From assembly GCA_023414155.1 (NCBI GenBank), contig JAEZOG010000252.1:1-13857 (forward strand): a stretch of DNA of 13,857 bases, read 5' to 3'. Made by a program: the position numbers and the translations under genes. The notes under the pieces are model-generated. The model worked only from the letters and a program-made list of their open reading frames with translations, searched no databases and had not been told where the DNA came from. Origin of the DNA: Cyanobacteria bacterium OH_CFB_184. Its GTDB lineage: Bacteria > Cyanobacteriota > Vampirovibrionia > Gastranaerophilales > Gastranaerophilaceae. This document shows, piece after piece, positions 1-6,387 of this stretch. Each line of letters begins with the position of its first letter. Position 1 is the stretch's first letter.

Positions 1-1
1 T

Positions 2-289
2 GGTTCTGATATTTCAGGACAGCATATTACTTCTAAATATATATTAATCAATAATTTAAATGATAACATTGAAGAAATTGAAAAATGGATGCTATTAACA
101 AAAGAAATAGGCATCAAAAATATCAGATTAGATGTTGAATATTCAAACCATAACATTAAATCAAAAAAAATATACAAACATTATTACGATATATATGCCT
201 ATACAAAACAAAGAAGCGAAGAGTTAGGCTTAAATCTTGAATCTATCGAACAAGTAAATCAAATCCTAGAAAAAGGGTATGTTTTCTAA
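2..289 (+). CDS. Radical SAM-like protein, C-terminal fragment (5' end outside window)
   Basis: This frame is open from the first bases of the window (codon phase starts at base 2) to the TAA at 287-289, so the gene begins upstream and only the last 95 codons are visible. An internal ATG at 89 is not its start, because coding sequence continues upstream without a stop. The visible part reads KYILINNLNDNIEEIEKW and then GIKNIRLDVEY. This is the pattern seen late in many radical SAM barrels, where a strand ending in a 'NDN-E-I' turn is followed by a helix and another strand. The tail is helical and charged, with no Cys cluster in view. The CX3CX2C iron-sulfur motif would lie upstream, so the family call is an inference from the C-terminal pattern only. 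The next gene starts 24 bases downstream on the same strand and may be co-transcribed. Confidence 0.5.
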   Translation, partial: GSDISGQHITSKYILINNLNDNIEEIEKWMLLTKEIGIKNIRLDVEYSNHNIKSKKIYKHYYDIYAYTKQRSEELGLNLESIEQVNQILEKGYVF

Positions 290-313
290 ATATAATATAC
301 TAATATAAGTATT

Positions 314-1813
314 ATGATTAAAATGATAGATAAAAGTATTTTTTGGGTTAAAAACAATGCTTCGCTTGTAAGCACTATAGCTTTAGTGCTGGTTGGAATA
401 TACATAAGAACAAATGCTTATTTATTCAACTCATCCATATGGAATGACGAAGCTAATTTACTTTCAGGAGTTCTTTCAAAAGACTATTTGCAATCTTTTT
501 TAAGCTTGCAAGAAGGAGAACAATCCCCACCGATATTTTCACTTATAACAAAATTTATGTACAACTCATATGGGGTTAATGAATATGCGTTGAGGTTGTT
601 TCCGTTTTTATGCAGTATCGTTGGATTAATTTTATTTGCTATTTTGTGTAATAAGTTTTTTAAATCCAAAATTGCTGCAAATATTGGAATATCTATTTTT
701 GCAATCAATCCTGCGATTATTTATTTTTCTCAGATCACAAAGTTTTATTCATCTGACATATTACTTTCGATTCTTTTCTTAATCGGTGTATGCAGCTTAA
801 AAATAGAAAAAATTTCTGCAAAAAATATTTTTTTATATGGTCTTTTATCTTCTGTATTAATCTGGGCCTCATACCCTTTAATCTTTACTATATCAGGATT
901 TTTTATTACCTTATTTATTAAATCAATAATAGAAAAGAACAAAAGTAACGTAAAAAAATTATTCCTATACATAATACCTATAAGCATATCATTTATTGCT
1001 TTTTACATTCTACACCTATATTCATTAACAAATTCACCTTGGTTAAATGAGCAATGGAAAATCGTATACGGATTTTTTCCTAACACATACTTTGAAATCA
1101 ATTCAACTTTAGCGATGTTATTTTATTCTGATAATTATTTCCCTAAGGTAAATATTTTGCAGTATACAGCTGTAGCATCACTTTTAATTATAGGATATTA
1201 CAACTTAATCAAAAAGAACAAATGGAAAGCAATATTAATCTCTTCACCAATAATAACAACTCTTATAGCAGGAGGATTGCATATATATCCTTGCGCAAAC
1301 AGGCCGGTATTATTCTTACTGCCTATGCTAATTTTAATCGCTACAGCAGCATTCACATTTGAAAAATCAAAAATAGATAAAATCCTAAAAACAGCTGTAA
1401 TTATTTTGTTTATAGTATATTTCTCATCCATTTTTAATTCAAATATTTTTAAATACATCACAAATAAATACGACTTTTCAAAAGCAGACGGAAGAGACCA
1501 TTTCGAAAAAGTATCTCTTCACCACAACAAAGAAGATAATATCTACGTAGATTTTGATCTTATTATGGCATTTAAAATCTACGAAAGAAAATTCAAATTC
1601 CCGGAAGAAACAATTAAAGATCTTCATTTTTTCACCTACAAAGATAGGCTGGGTGAAATCAAGGCAAATCAATATATCTGGCTGATTTATCAAAATGATA
1701 TCCCTGATACTGAAAGGCTTAATTATTTAAAAAGCTGGGAAAATCAGCATTGCATAGTAAAAGAAGACTTTTCAAACAAAAGAATCAACGTACTAAGATG
1801 CTTAACCAAATGA
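314..1813 (+). CDS. GT39/ArnT-like multi-pass membrane glycosyltransferase
   Basis: Predicted integral-membrane GT-C fold glycosyltransferase. It would move a sugar from a polyprenyl-phosphate donor to an acceptor on the outer face of the cytoplasmic membrane. The 499 residues hold about ten hydrophobic segments, and a soluble C-terminal stretch follows from about residue 385. Family marks: WNDE at 43-46 in the first outer loop, with the Asp expected to be catalytic; QSPP at 70-73; ALRLFP at 92-97; and NPAIIYFSQITKFYS at 132-146, the counterpart of the 'aQeaRmY' loop of GT39/GT83 enzymes. No clear Shine-Dalgarno precedes ATG 314, and a second ATG at 323 is equally possible. The acceptor (lipid A, protein or cell-wall polymer) cannot be read from the sequence. 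No lipid A modification or glycan cluster genes lie nearby in the window. Confidence 0.8.
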   Translation: MIKMIDKSIFWVKNNASLVSTIALVLVGIYIRTNAYLFNSSIWNDEANLLSGVLSKDYLQSFLSLQEGEQSPPIFSLITKFMYNSYGVNEYALRLFPFLCSIVGLILFAILCNKFFKSKIAANIGISIFAINPAIIYFSQITKFYSSDILLSILFLIGVCSLKIEKISAKNIFLYGLLSSVLIWASYPLIFTISGFFITLFIKSIIEKNKSNVKKLFLYIIPISISFIAFYILHLYSLTNSPWLNEQWKIVYGFFPNTYFEINSTLAMLFYSDNYFPKVNILQYTAVASLLIIGYYNLIKKNKWKAILISSPIITTLIAGGLHIYPCANRPVLFLLPMLILIATAAFTFEKSKIDKILKTAVIILFIVYFSSIFNSNIFKYITNKYDFSKADGRDHFEKVSLHHNKEDNIYVDFDLIMAFKIYERKFKFPEETIKDLHFFTYKDRLGEIKANQYIWLIYQNDIPDTERLNYLKSWENQHCIVKEDFSNKRINVLRCLTK

Positions 1814-1817
1814 TAAG

Positions 1818-2258
1818 TTAGAGTTTATCACCTAAAACTTTTGGTTTTCCGATACAGAATACATCGTTGACTAAATACTTCAAGCCGCACAAGCCAAGAC
1901 CGACAGCACAGAATCTGCCTGCTTTTTTAAACATAAGCGCGCCTGTTGCTAATGCAACAGGAATGACATTTTCTGCCAAGTTGCCTGTAACACCTTTTAT
2001 GTATCCGCCGATACCTGCAAAGAACTCTGGAATTCCAGTGTCTAATTGCCATTTAAAGAAAGCTTGTTTTAACTTATTGCCTGAAACACTATATTTATCC
2101 ATTCTCATTGAATTTACATATTGATCAGGTAATCTGTTTGACGTTGTCCTAATCTGTTCTTTTCTTGAATTTACAACACCTCTAGAATTAGCATCAAATA
2201 GAAGCAACCCTGCGGCTGCTGTACCTGCTATTTTAGACATAACTGTAAACTTGTTCAT
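1818..2258 (-). CDS. Small membrane protein of unknown function
   Basis: I do not recognise this 146-residue family. It has an Ala/Gly/Leu-rich hydrophobic segment at about 7-21, a polar middle (22-75) rich in Arg, Asn and Lys, and two further hydrophobic segments at about 96-110 and 114-134. It is therefore probably anchored in the membrane with two or three helices. Four Cys or Gly positions lie in the last helix region (FCAVGLGLCGL). The start is well supported: GGAG lies six bases upstream of ATG 2258, within the 14-base gap after the upstream HEAT-like gene. The two genes are almost certainly one transcription unit and may work together. The 3' end converges on the glycosyltransferase gene with only four bases between the stop codons. 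Confidence 0.7.
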   Translation of the reverse strand: MNKFTVMSKIAGTAAAGLLLFDANSRGVVNSRKEQIRTTSNRLPDQYVNSMRMDKYSVSGNKLKQAFFKWQLDTGIPEFFAGIGGYIKGVTGNLAENVIPVALATGALMFKKAGRFCAVGLGLCGLKYLVNDVFCIGKPKVLGDKL

Positions 2259-2272
2259 TTATAACTCCGGGA

Positions 2273-3052
2273 TTAGTTTTCTTCTGATTTTTTTTCGGGT
2301 TTATCAGGTGAATTATCAGGAACCTTAACTATATTTCCTGACATTTTTAATAGAGCTTGGCTTGCACTTAAGGCATCCTCGCCATAAGCACTTTGAGAAG
2401 ACTGCATATTTTGAAGAATTTTGACAGTGGTATCATCACCTTGAGCCATACCGCCATTCAAGATCGCAAGCCCCATAAATCTTACTTCACCTACTTTATC
2501 TTGTAGTACTAAATTCAATAAACTATTCAATGCCTTGTCATTTCTTCTTGATTCATCTTCAGAGAACCTTTTAGAAAGCTCCTTTGCACCCATTACACGA
2601 ATATCTTTATTTGGGTTTCTTAAATAGTTTTCTAACGTTTTTATATATTCATCTGTAAGTTGAACTACATTTTTTGTTTTATCTGATTTTTTATCTGACT
2701 TAGAATCAGCTTTAGTTTCATCTTTATCAATTGGAGCTGCTGCAACAGGGGCTGGTGCCTCAAGAGGAACTGCCGGCTGTGTTACAGAATTTATAACAGG
2801 TGCTGCTTGAGGATATGCGTTATTTGGAACCATATTATACACAGGCTGCTGCATATAATAATTCGATGGATAGCAAGGGAAAGAAGGGCTTTGAGCTACC
2901 GTCGGATTTTGAATTATGATGTTTACGCCTGCTGCTGTAGGAACTCCTGACTGAGTGTTTTGAGCAGGCTGACTAACCTGCGAAGCAGCTGTTTGAGGAT
3001 ATGATACATTTGGTGGAATTTGATAATTTTCCATATAATACGCCTTCGCCAT
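2273..3052 (-). CDS. HEAT-like repeat protein with Pro/Gln/Tyr-rich disordered N-terminus
   Basis: This 259-residue protein has three zones. Residues 1-108 are low complexity, rich in Pro, Gln, Ala, Tyr and Asn, with an ordered-looking island GVNIIIQNPTV at 42-52. Residues 109-128 are a highly charged Lys/Asp/Ser linker. Residues 133-236 are helical with HEAT/armadillo-like spacing: a helix pair around NPNKDIRVMGAKEL (146-159) and another around DKVGEVRFMGLAIL (185-198). The tail is Lys/Glu/Pro-rich. HEAT-like domains usually bind other proteins, so a scaffold or adaptor role is plausible, but no partner is shown. No signal peptide is visible. The start is uncertain: ATG 3052 lacks a good Shine-Dalgarno, while an in-frame ATG at 3034 (Met7, MENYQIPP) has GAAGG eight bases upstream. 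It is followed after 14 bases by the small membrane protein gene. Confidence 0.7.
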   Translation of the reverse strand: MAKAYYMENYQIPPNVSYPQTAASQVSQPAQNTQSGVPTAAGVNIIIQNPTVAQSPSFPCYPSNYYMQQPVYNMVPNNAYPQAAPVINSVTQPAVPLEAPAPVAAAPIDKDETKADSKSDKKSDKTKNVVQLTDEYIKTLENYLRNPNKDIRVMGAKELSKRFSEDESRRNDKALNSLLNLVLQDKVGEVRFMGLAILNGGMAQGDDTTVKILQNMQSSQSAYGEDALSASQALLKMSGNIVKVPDNSPDKPEKKSEEN

Positions 3053-3094
3053 AACTATCTTTATAAAGGATATTTGATAAGGATTTGTGCCTAA

Positions 3095-3124
3095 TTTATA
3101 TTTATGTTTAACTTTTTGTTACAA
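3095..3124 (-). promoter_or_regulatory. Candidate promoter for the HEAT-like gene
   Basis: On the minus strand TTGTAA (3124-3119) and TATAAA (3100-3095) are separated by 18 bases, about 40 bases upstream of the HEAT-like gene. In such AT-rich DNA this match is only suggestive. Confidence 0.3.
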
Positions 3125-3146
3125 TGTTTTTTTAAAACAATAATGA

Positions 3147-3152
3147 TATAAT
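3147..3152 (+). promoter_or_regulatory. -10 element upstream of rpiB
   Basis: A perfect TATAAT lies 21 bases before the rpiB start codon, with AGGAGG at 3164-3169 between them. The predicted leader is only about 15 bases. No good -35 lies 16-18 bases upstream; the nearest TTGTTA (3116-3121) is too far away. Confidence 0.35.
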
Positions 3153-3173
3153 ATCTTCGAAAAAGGAGGAAAA

Positions 3174-3608
3174 ATGGAAAAATTCAGAATAGCAATAGGT
3201 TCAGACCACGGCGGATATATTTTAAAAGAAAAACTAATAAAATTTCTAACTTCACTAGAATACGATGTTAAAGATTTCGGAACTAATTCAGACGAATCAA
3301 TTGATTATCCTGTGATAGCAAAAGAAGTTGCAAGCGAAGTTGCAAAAGGCAACTTTGACAGAGGAATTTTGATTTGTGGTACAGGTCTTGGAATGTCGAT
3401 TGCAGCTAACAAGGTAAAAGGAATAAGAGCAATCGCTTGCTCTGACACTTGCTCTGCTAAATATTCAAGAGCTCACAATAACGCCAATATTCTCTGCTTA
3501 GGTGAAAGAATCATCGGAGAAGAGTTAGCAAAAGACATCACTAAAATCTGGCTAAAACAAGGATTCGAAGGAGGCAGACACCTAAATAGAATCAATATGA
3601 TAGAGTAG
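3174..3608 (+). CDS. rpiB: Ribose-5-phosphate isomerase B
   Basis: Interconverts ribose 5-phosphate and ribulose 5-phosphate in the non-oxidative pentose phosphate pathway, in the cytoplasm, normally as a dimer. The 144-residue length is typical of the RpiB/LacA/LacB family. The N-terminal GSDHGG (9-14) binds substrate and ring oxygen. GILICGTGLGM (64-74) contains Cys68, the expected catalytic base of the E. coli-type enzyme. SRAHNNANILCLG (98-110) carries the phosphate and ring-opening His101-Asn102, and the family ending FEGGRH (131-136) with Arg139 completes the phosphate site. AGGAGG four bases before ATG 3174 fixes the start. Galactose-6-phosphate isomerase subunits share the fold, but they occur as lacAB pairs and no second subunit or lac gene is nearby. 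The gene stands alone and converges on the receiver-STAS gene two bases later. Confidence 0.95.
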   Translation: MEKFRIAIGSDHGGYILKEKLIKFLTSLEYDVKDFGTNSDESIDYPVIAKEVASEVAKGNFDRGILICGTGLGMSIAANKVKGIRAIACSDTCSAKYSRAHNNANILCLGERIIGEELAKDITKIWLKQGFEGGRHLNRINMIE

Positions 3609-3610
3609 AT

Positions 3611-4513
3611 TTACTGATTTTTTTGAACAATATAATCAACAGCGCTTTCGACAGAATTAAACAGTGGGATAATCCCATCTAGATATGCAAAAGAAATCGC
3701 TTCTTTAATTCTTTCAGAAGGATTAACCAAGACGAATACGCTTTTATTTCCTGCACAAACCTTGTAAATTTCAGCGAAAAAATATGCATTATCAGGATCG
3801 AATATATTTATTTGTTCAAGGTTTAATATTATATTGCCCTGACCTGCTAATATTGAAGCATTTATATCAGCCATAAGTTCATCAAAAACTTTTTTGGAAT
3901 TAAATCTTTTTACGATATAAGAAGAAATGTCTTTGTTAATTGTATACTTGGAAAAGTCTTGACTATCGGTTCTTTGAGATCTTGAACTTATGTATTTTAA
4001 GATATCATTGTGCCACATAGCACTTTTAGCTATATATGAATCAGCTCCAAGTTTGTAGCAATTGTCGATAAGTGACTTGTCATCAGTACCTGACATTATG
4101 ATTATGTGGAAATCTTCTTGGTTATTTTTTCTAATATTCACTGCTTCTGAAATCAAGTCGAATCCATCTTTTGAATCAGGCAAAAATAAATCAATTAACA
4201 CATAATTGAAAGTTTTTTTGCGAAGCTCTGCTAGTGCTTCATCTTTGTTTCTTGCAACTGAAGGTGTAATACCGATCCTTTTTAGCAATTGATTTAGTTG
4301 ATAAATAGACAACTCAAGGTCATCTACGATTAAAACGTTCTTATTACTCAAATCAGAGTCAAAGTTGATATTTGTATTGAAGAAATTGAGTTTTCTTTCA
4401 ATAGAAACCAAAGCCTTAGAGATATCAACTGAGCTCAGAGAGTCGACATTAATGTCGGATTCACTATCTGCAAGTTCCATCAACTTCTGCAACTGTTCTT
4501 TTGATATTTCCAT
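3611..4513 (-). CDS. Receiver (CheY-like) - STAS domain fusion regulator
   Basis: This 300-residue cytoplasmic protein joins a response-regulator receiver to a C-terminal STAS-like domain. A helical N-terminal extension (1-55) comes first. The receiver spans about 58-178: acidic pair Asp64-Asp65 (VLIVDD), phospho-acceptor Asp108 (VLIDLFLPD), switch Ser141 (MSGTDD) and Lys163 (YIAKS), so it looks phosphorylatable. Residues about 205-297 match STAS/SpoIIAA-like proteins (IILNLEQINIFD, then VFVLVNPSERIKEAI and an end like 'lf-SVESAV'). The STAS Ser that a kinase normally phosphorylates, in the 'DSSG' turn, is replaced by Pro240 (FDPDNA), and the preceding conserved Asp is Asn231. The domain may thus bind partners without being switched by phosphorylation. 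No DNA-binding domain, histidine kinase, PP2C or SpoIIAB-type kinase is in the window. A consensus-quality promoter lies just upstream. Confidence 0.8.
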   Translation of the reverse strand: MEISKEQLQKLMELADSESDINVDSLSSVDISKALVSIERKLNFFNTNINFDSDLSNKNVLIVDDLELSIYQLNQLLKRIGITPSVARNKDEALAELRKKTFNYVLIDLFLPDSKDGFDLISEAVNIRKNNQEDFHIIIMSGTDDKSLIDNCYKLGADSYIAKSAMWHNDILKYISSRSQRTDSQDFSKYTINKDISSYIVKRFNSKKVFDELMADINASILAGQGNIILNLEQINIFDPDNAYFFAEIYKVCAGNKSVFVLVNPSERIKEAISFAYLDGIIPLFNSVESAVDYIVQKNQ

Positions 4514-4548
4514 ATGTCTTCAATTACCTAACTAAGTGATTTATGGTC

Positions 4549-4577
4549 ATTATATCAATAATGATGATTTAAGACAA
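4549..4577 (-). promoter_or_regulatory. Sigma-70-type promoter for the receiver-STAS gene
   Basis: On the minus strand TTGTCT (4577-4572) and a perfect TATAAT (4554-4549) are separated by 17 bases. The predicted transcript start is near 4542, giving a leader of about 30 bases before ATG 4513. Confidence 0.55.
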
Positions 4578-4625
4578 GGAAGAAATATAATCACACAAAT
4601 GTAACCTTAAAATACTGTCTTAAGT

Positions 4626-4655
4626 TGCAAACTTTCATCAAAAACATCTATAATA
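4626..4655 (+). promoter_or_regulatory. Sigma-70-type promoter for the tandem exported-protein genes
   Basis: TTGCAA (4626-4631) and TATAAT (4650-4655) are separated by 18 bases, 34 bases before ATG 4690. AGAGGA (4678-4683) with six-base spacing provides the ribosome binding site. Confidence 0.5.
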
Positions 4656-4689
4656 AAATAAATAAAAGCTGCTTTAAGAAGGAATTGGT

Positions 4690-5214
4690 ATGATTAAAAA
4701 AACTTTTAGCCTTGTATTATTAACCTTTGCACTAGCATTTAGCTTCTATAACATTGCCCTAGGTAAAGAAAAAGAAGATGTCATTCCAGAAAAGAAATCT
4801 ATAAATGAATTTCAAGTAAAAACGTACCCCAAAAGTTCAAACATCACAGTTATGAAGGCTGTTTTAAACATCCTACAAGATGATTTTTTCTTTATATCTC
4901 AAGCAGATAGCCAACTAGGATTCATTGTCGCAACAAAAGATTTTGACACCAGAGATAAATTCATTGATATACAAAAAGAGTTTGGCTGCTCTAAAAAAAT
5001 GGCAGCAATCAAAAGATACTCCGTTTCAAGAACAGAAGCAAATATAAACGTTACAACTCTCCAAGATAATACTGAAATTAAAGTGAATTTTAGAAAAAAA
5101 ATATTAAATATGTACGATGTAGAAATAAGAGTGAGAAACATCGAGGATAAAGAAATTTATGATGAGTTTTTCAAAAAAATCGAAACAGAACTCAAAGAAT
5201 GCTCAAAACTATAG
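4690..5214 (+). CDS. Exported protein of unknown function, first of a tandem paralogous pair
   Basis: 174 residues with a clear Sec signal peptide: MIKK, a hydrophobic core at 5-20, and probable cleavage after ALG at about residue 25. There is no lipobox Cys. The mature part is alpha/beta: FQVKTYPKSSN (41-51), a helix VMKAVLNILQDD (54-65), then FISQADSQLGFIVATKDF (68-85), with strands at about 115-150 and a C-terminal helix YDEFFKKIETELKE. The layout 'TRTY - helix of a degenerate LQD type - strand ending in ATK' recalls small bacterial envelope proteins that hold a two-layer sandwich, but I cannot name the family. The next gene, nine bases downstream, encodes a diverged copy of the same layout. 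The start is supported by AGAGGA and an upstream promoter. Confidence 0.75.
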   Translation: MIKKTFSLVLLTFALAFSFYNIALGKEKEDVIPEKKSINEFQVKTYPKSSNITVMKAVLNILQDDFFFISQADSQLGFIVATKDFDTRDKFIDIQKEFGCSKKMAAIKRYSVSRTEANINVTTLQDNTEIKVNFRKKILNMYDVEIRVRNIEDKEIYDEFFKKIETELKECSKL

Positions 5215-5223
5215 TAAAAAAGA

Positions 5224-5838
5224 ATGAAGAAATTTATCAGTATATTTTTTATATTGGCTTTAACTTTTGGCAAAATAAGCATTGTCACAACTTATGCATC
5301 AGAAACTATACCAGATAATAACTTAAGAGAAATACAAACCAGAACATATAACACTAATAATTCTGATCTTGTCAGAAAAAGTATTTTGGAAGTTTTGGAG
5401 CAAAATGATTACAAAGTAAATTATCAAAACAAAGATTTATACTACATAAAAGCAACAAAATATTCTAAAGTTAAAGATGTAAATAAGCTTTTGATAGCAG
5501 GTTACGTTGCAAAAATCGGGCTGGATACTTTTCAGGCAATATTGACCTATGGTCTCAAATCATACAGCGTAATCGGGGATATTATACTTATAAAAATCGA
5601 ATTAAAAGATAAAAATCTAGACTCAAATATCGGTATAAATATAACCCCTAATGAAAATGCCACAAAAGTCAGGATAAATATGAACCAGATAATGACAGGC
5701 AAGCGCGACGGATTATTAATCGGAAAGCAAAACAGGCTAAAAACCATACAGATAAGAGAAGAAGCAGAATATAAAGTATTTTTTTACAAACTAAATAAAA
5801 AACTCGAAGAACAAAACATTAAAGGAGTAGATTTATAA
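5224..5838 (+). CDS. Exported protein of unknown function, second of a tandem paralogous pair
   Basis: 204 residues with a signal peptide (MKKF, hydrophobic 5-24, probable cleavage after TYA at about residue 25). The mature protein starts with REIQTRTYNTNNSDLVRKSI (35-54) and continues through ILEVLEQNDYKV to YIKATKY (74-80). It thus follows the preceding protein segment by segment (QVKTY to QTRTY, VLNILQDD to ILEVLEQN, IVATK to IKATK). Both proteins also end in a Y-x2-FF-x-K/L helix. An extra segment of about 30 residues (85-120), moderately hydrophobic, is inserted after ATK and accounts for the longer length. The gene begins nine bases after the first copy and has only a weak A-rich ribosome site, so it is probably read from the same transcript. 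A strong hairpin begins in its last codons. Confidence 0.75.
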   Translation: MKKFISIFFILALTFGKISIVTTYASETIPDNNLREIQTRTYNTNNSDLVRKSILEVLEQNDYKVNYQNKDLYYIKATKYSKVKDVNKLLIAGYVAKIGLDTFQAILTYGLKSYSVIGDIILIKIELKDKNLDSNIGINITPNENATKVRINMNQIMTGKRDGLLIGKQNRLKTIQIREEAEYKVFFYKLNKKLEEQNIKGVDL

Positions 5839-5858
5839 CTACTCCTTTAAAATATTTT
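5819..5858. terminator. Hairpin terminator overlapping a stop codon, probably bidirectional
   Basis: A perfect 12-base stem (5819-5830 with 5839-5850, core AAAGGAGTAG/CTACTCCTTT) has an 8-base loop containing the TAA stop of the rightward gene. Rightwards it is followed by AATATTTTATT. Leftwards it runs into TGTTTTGTTC. It sits between two converging genes, so it can serve both the exported-protein pair and ferritin. Confidence 0.6.
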
Positions 5859-5877
5859 ATTCGGCAAAACCGATGAC

Positions 5878-6387
5878 CTAACCAATTGTAGGTTCTACAA
5901 AAGTTCTTTTTGCCATTTCTTTATCGATAAACAGCATACTGCCAGGCCTACATTCGATGTATTTAAGCTTAGCTACGATAGCTTGGGCTTGAGCTTCTTC
6001 TTCAACTTGTTCATCAATATACCATTTTAAGAAGGACTGAGCTGGTCTGTCATTTTCTTCTTCTGCGATCGTTGCAAGCGCATTAATTAACGTAGAAATG
6101 TATACTTCATGAGCTAAAGCAACTTCAAAAACATCTAATACAGATGCAAACTGAGTTGGAGGCTTGTCTATTGATTCAAGAGTAACCTTGCCGCCTCGAT
6201 CTATTATAAAGTGTAAAATAGCCATAGCATGAGCCATTTCTTCTTGCGCTTGAATATTCATCCAGTTCGCAAAACCGTTTAAATTCTGGCTTTTGAGAAA
6301 AGCAGACATCGAAAGATACAAATATGATGAATACAATTCTTTGTTTATTTGCGCATTTAAAGCGCTTTCCATTTTTTCACTAATCAT
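5878..6387 (-). CDS. ftn: Bacterial non-heme ferritin
   Basis: Iron-storage protein of the FtnA type, forming a 24-subunit shell in the cytoplasm that oxidises Fe(II) and keeps it as a mineral. The 169 residues match the usual length. All ferroxidase residues are present at the E. coli FtnA positions: Glu17, Tyr24, Glu50, His53 (QEEMAH), Glu94 and Gln127 (DEQVEEE), with further Glu129-131. The frame stays open up to 6432, but I set the start at ATG 6387. GGAGGT lies six bases before it, and MISEKMESALNAQIN is the normal ferritin N-terminus, while the extra 15 codons are simply the desulfoferrodoxin coding region in another frame. The start overlaps the desulfoferrodoxin stop by eight bases, so translation is likely coupled. 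Confidence 0.93.
   Translation of the reverse strand: MISEKMESALNAQINKELYSSYLYLSMSAFLKSQNLNGFANWMNIQAQEEMAHAMAILHFIIDRGGKVTLESIDKPPTQFASVLDVFEVALAHEVYISTLINALATIAEEENDRPAQSFLKWYIDEQVEEEAQAQAIVAKLKYIECRPGSMLFIDKEMAKRTFVEPTIG

Noticed and set aside
291..296. TATAAT before the glycosyltransferase gene as a separate promoter
   Set aside because: The best -35 (TAGAAA, 18 bases away) is poor, the predicted leader is about 11 bases, and such hexamers are common by chance in this composition.
1804..1847. Terminator between the glycosyltransferase and the converging small membrane protein
   Set aside because: AACCAAA/TTTGGTT and TGATAA/TTATCA can pair, but the inner loops are uneven and no T-tract follows; too weak to call.
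3174..3608. Galactose-6-phosphate isomerase subunit (LacA/LacB) instead of RpiB
   Set aside because: Those occur as paired subunits in tagatose operons; this is a single gene with the RpiB catalytic Cys68 and the FEGGRH ending.
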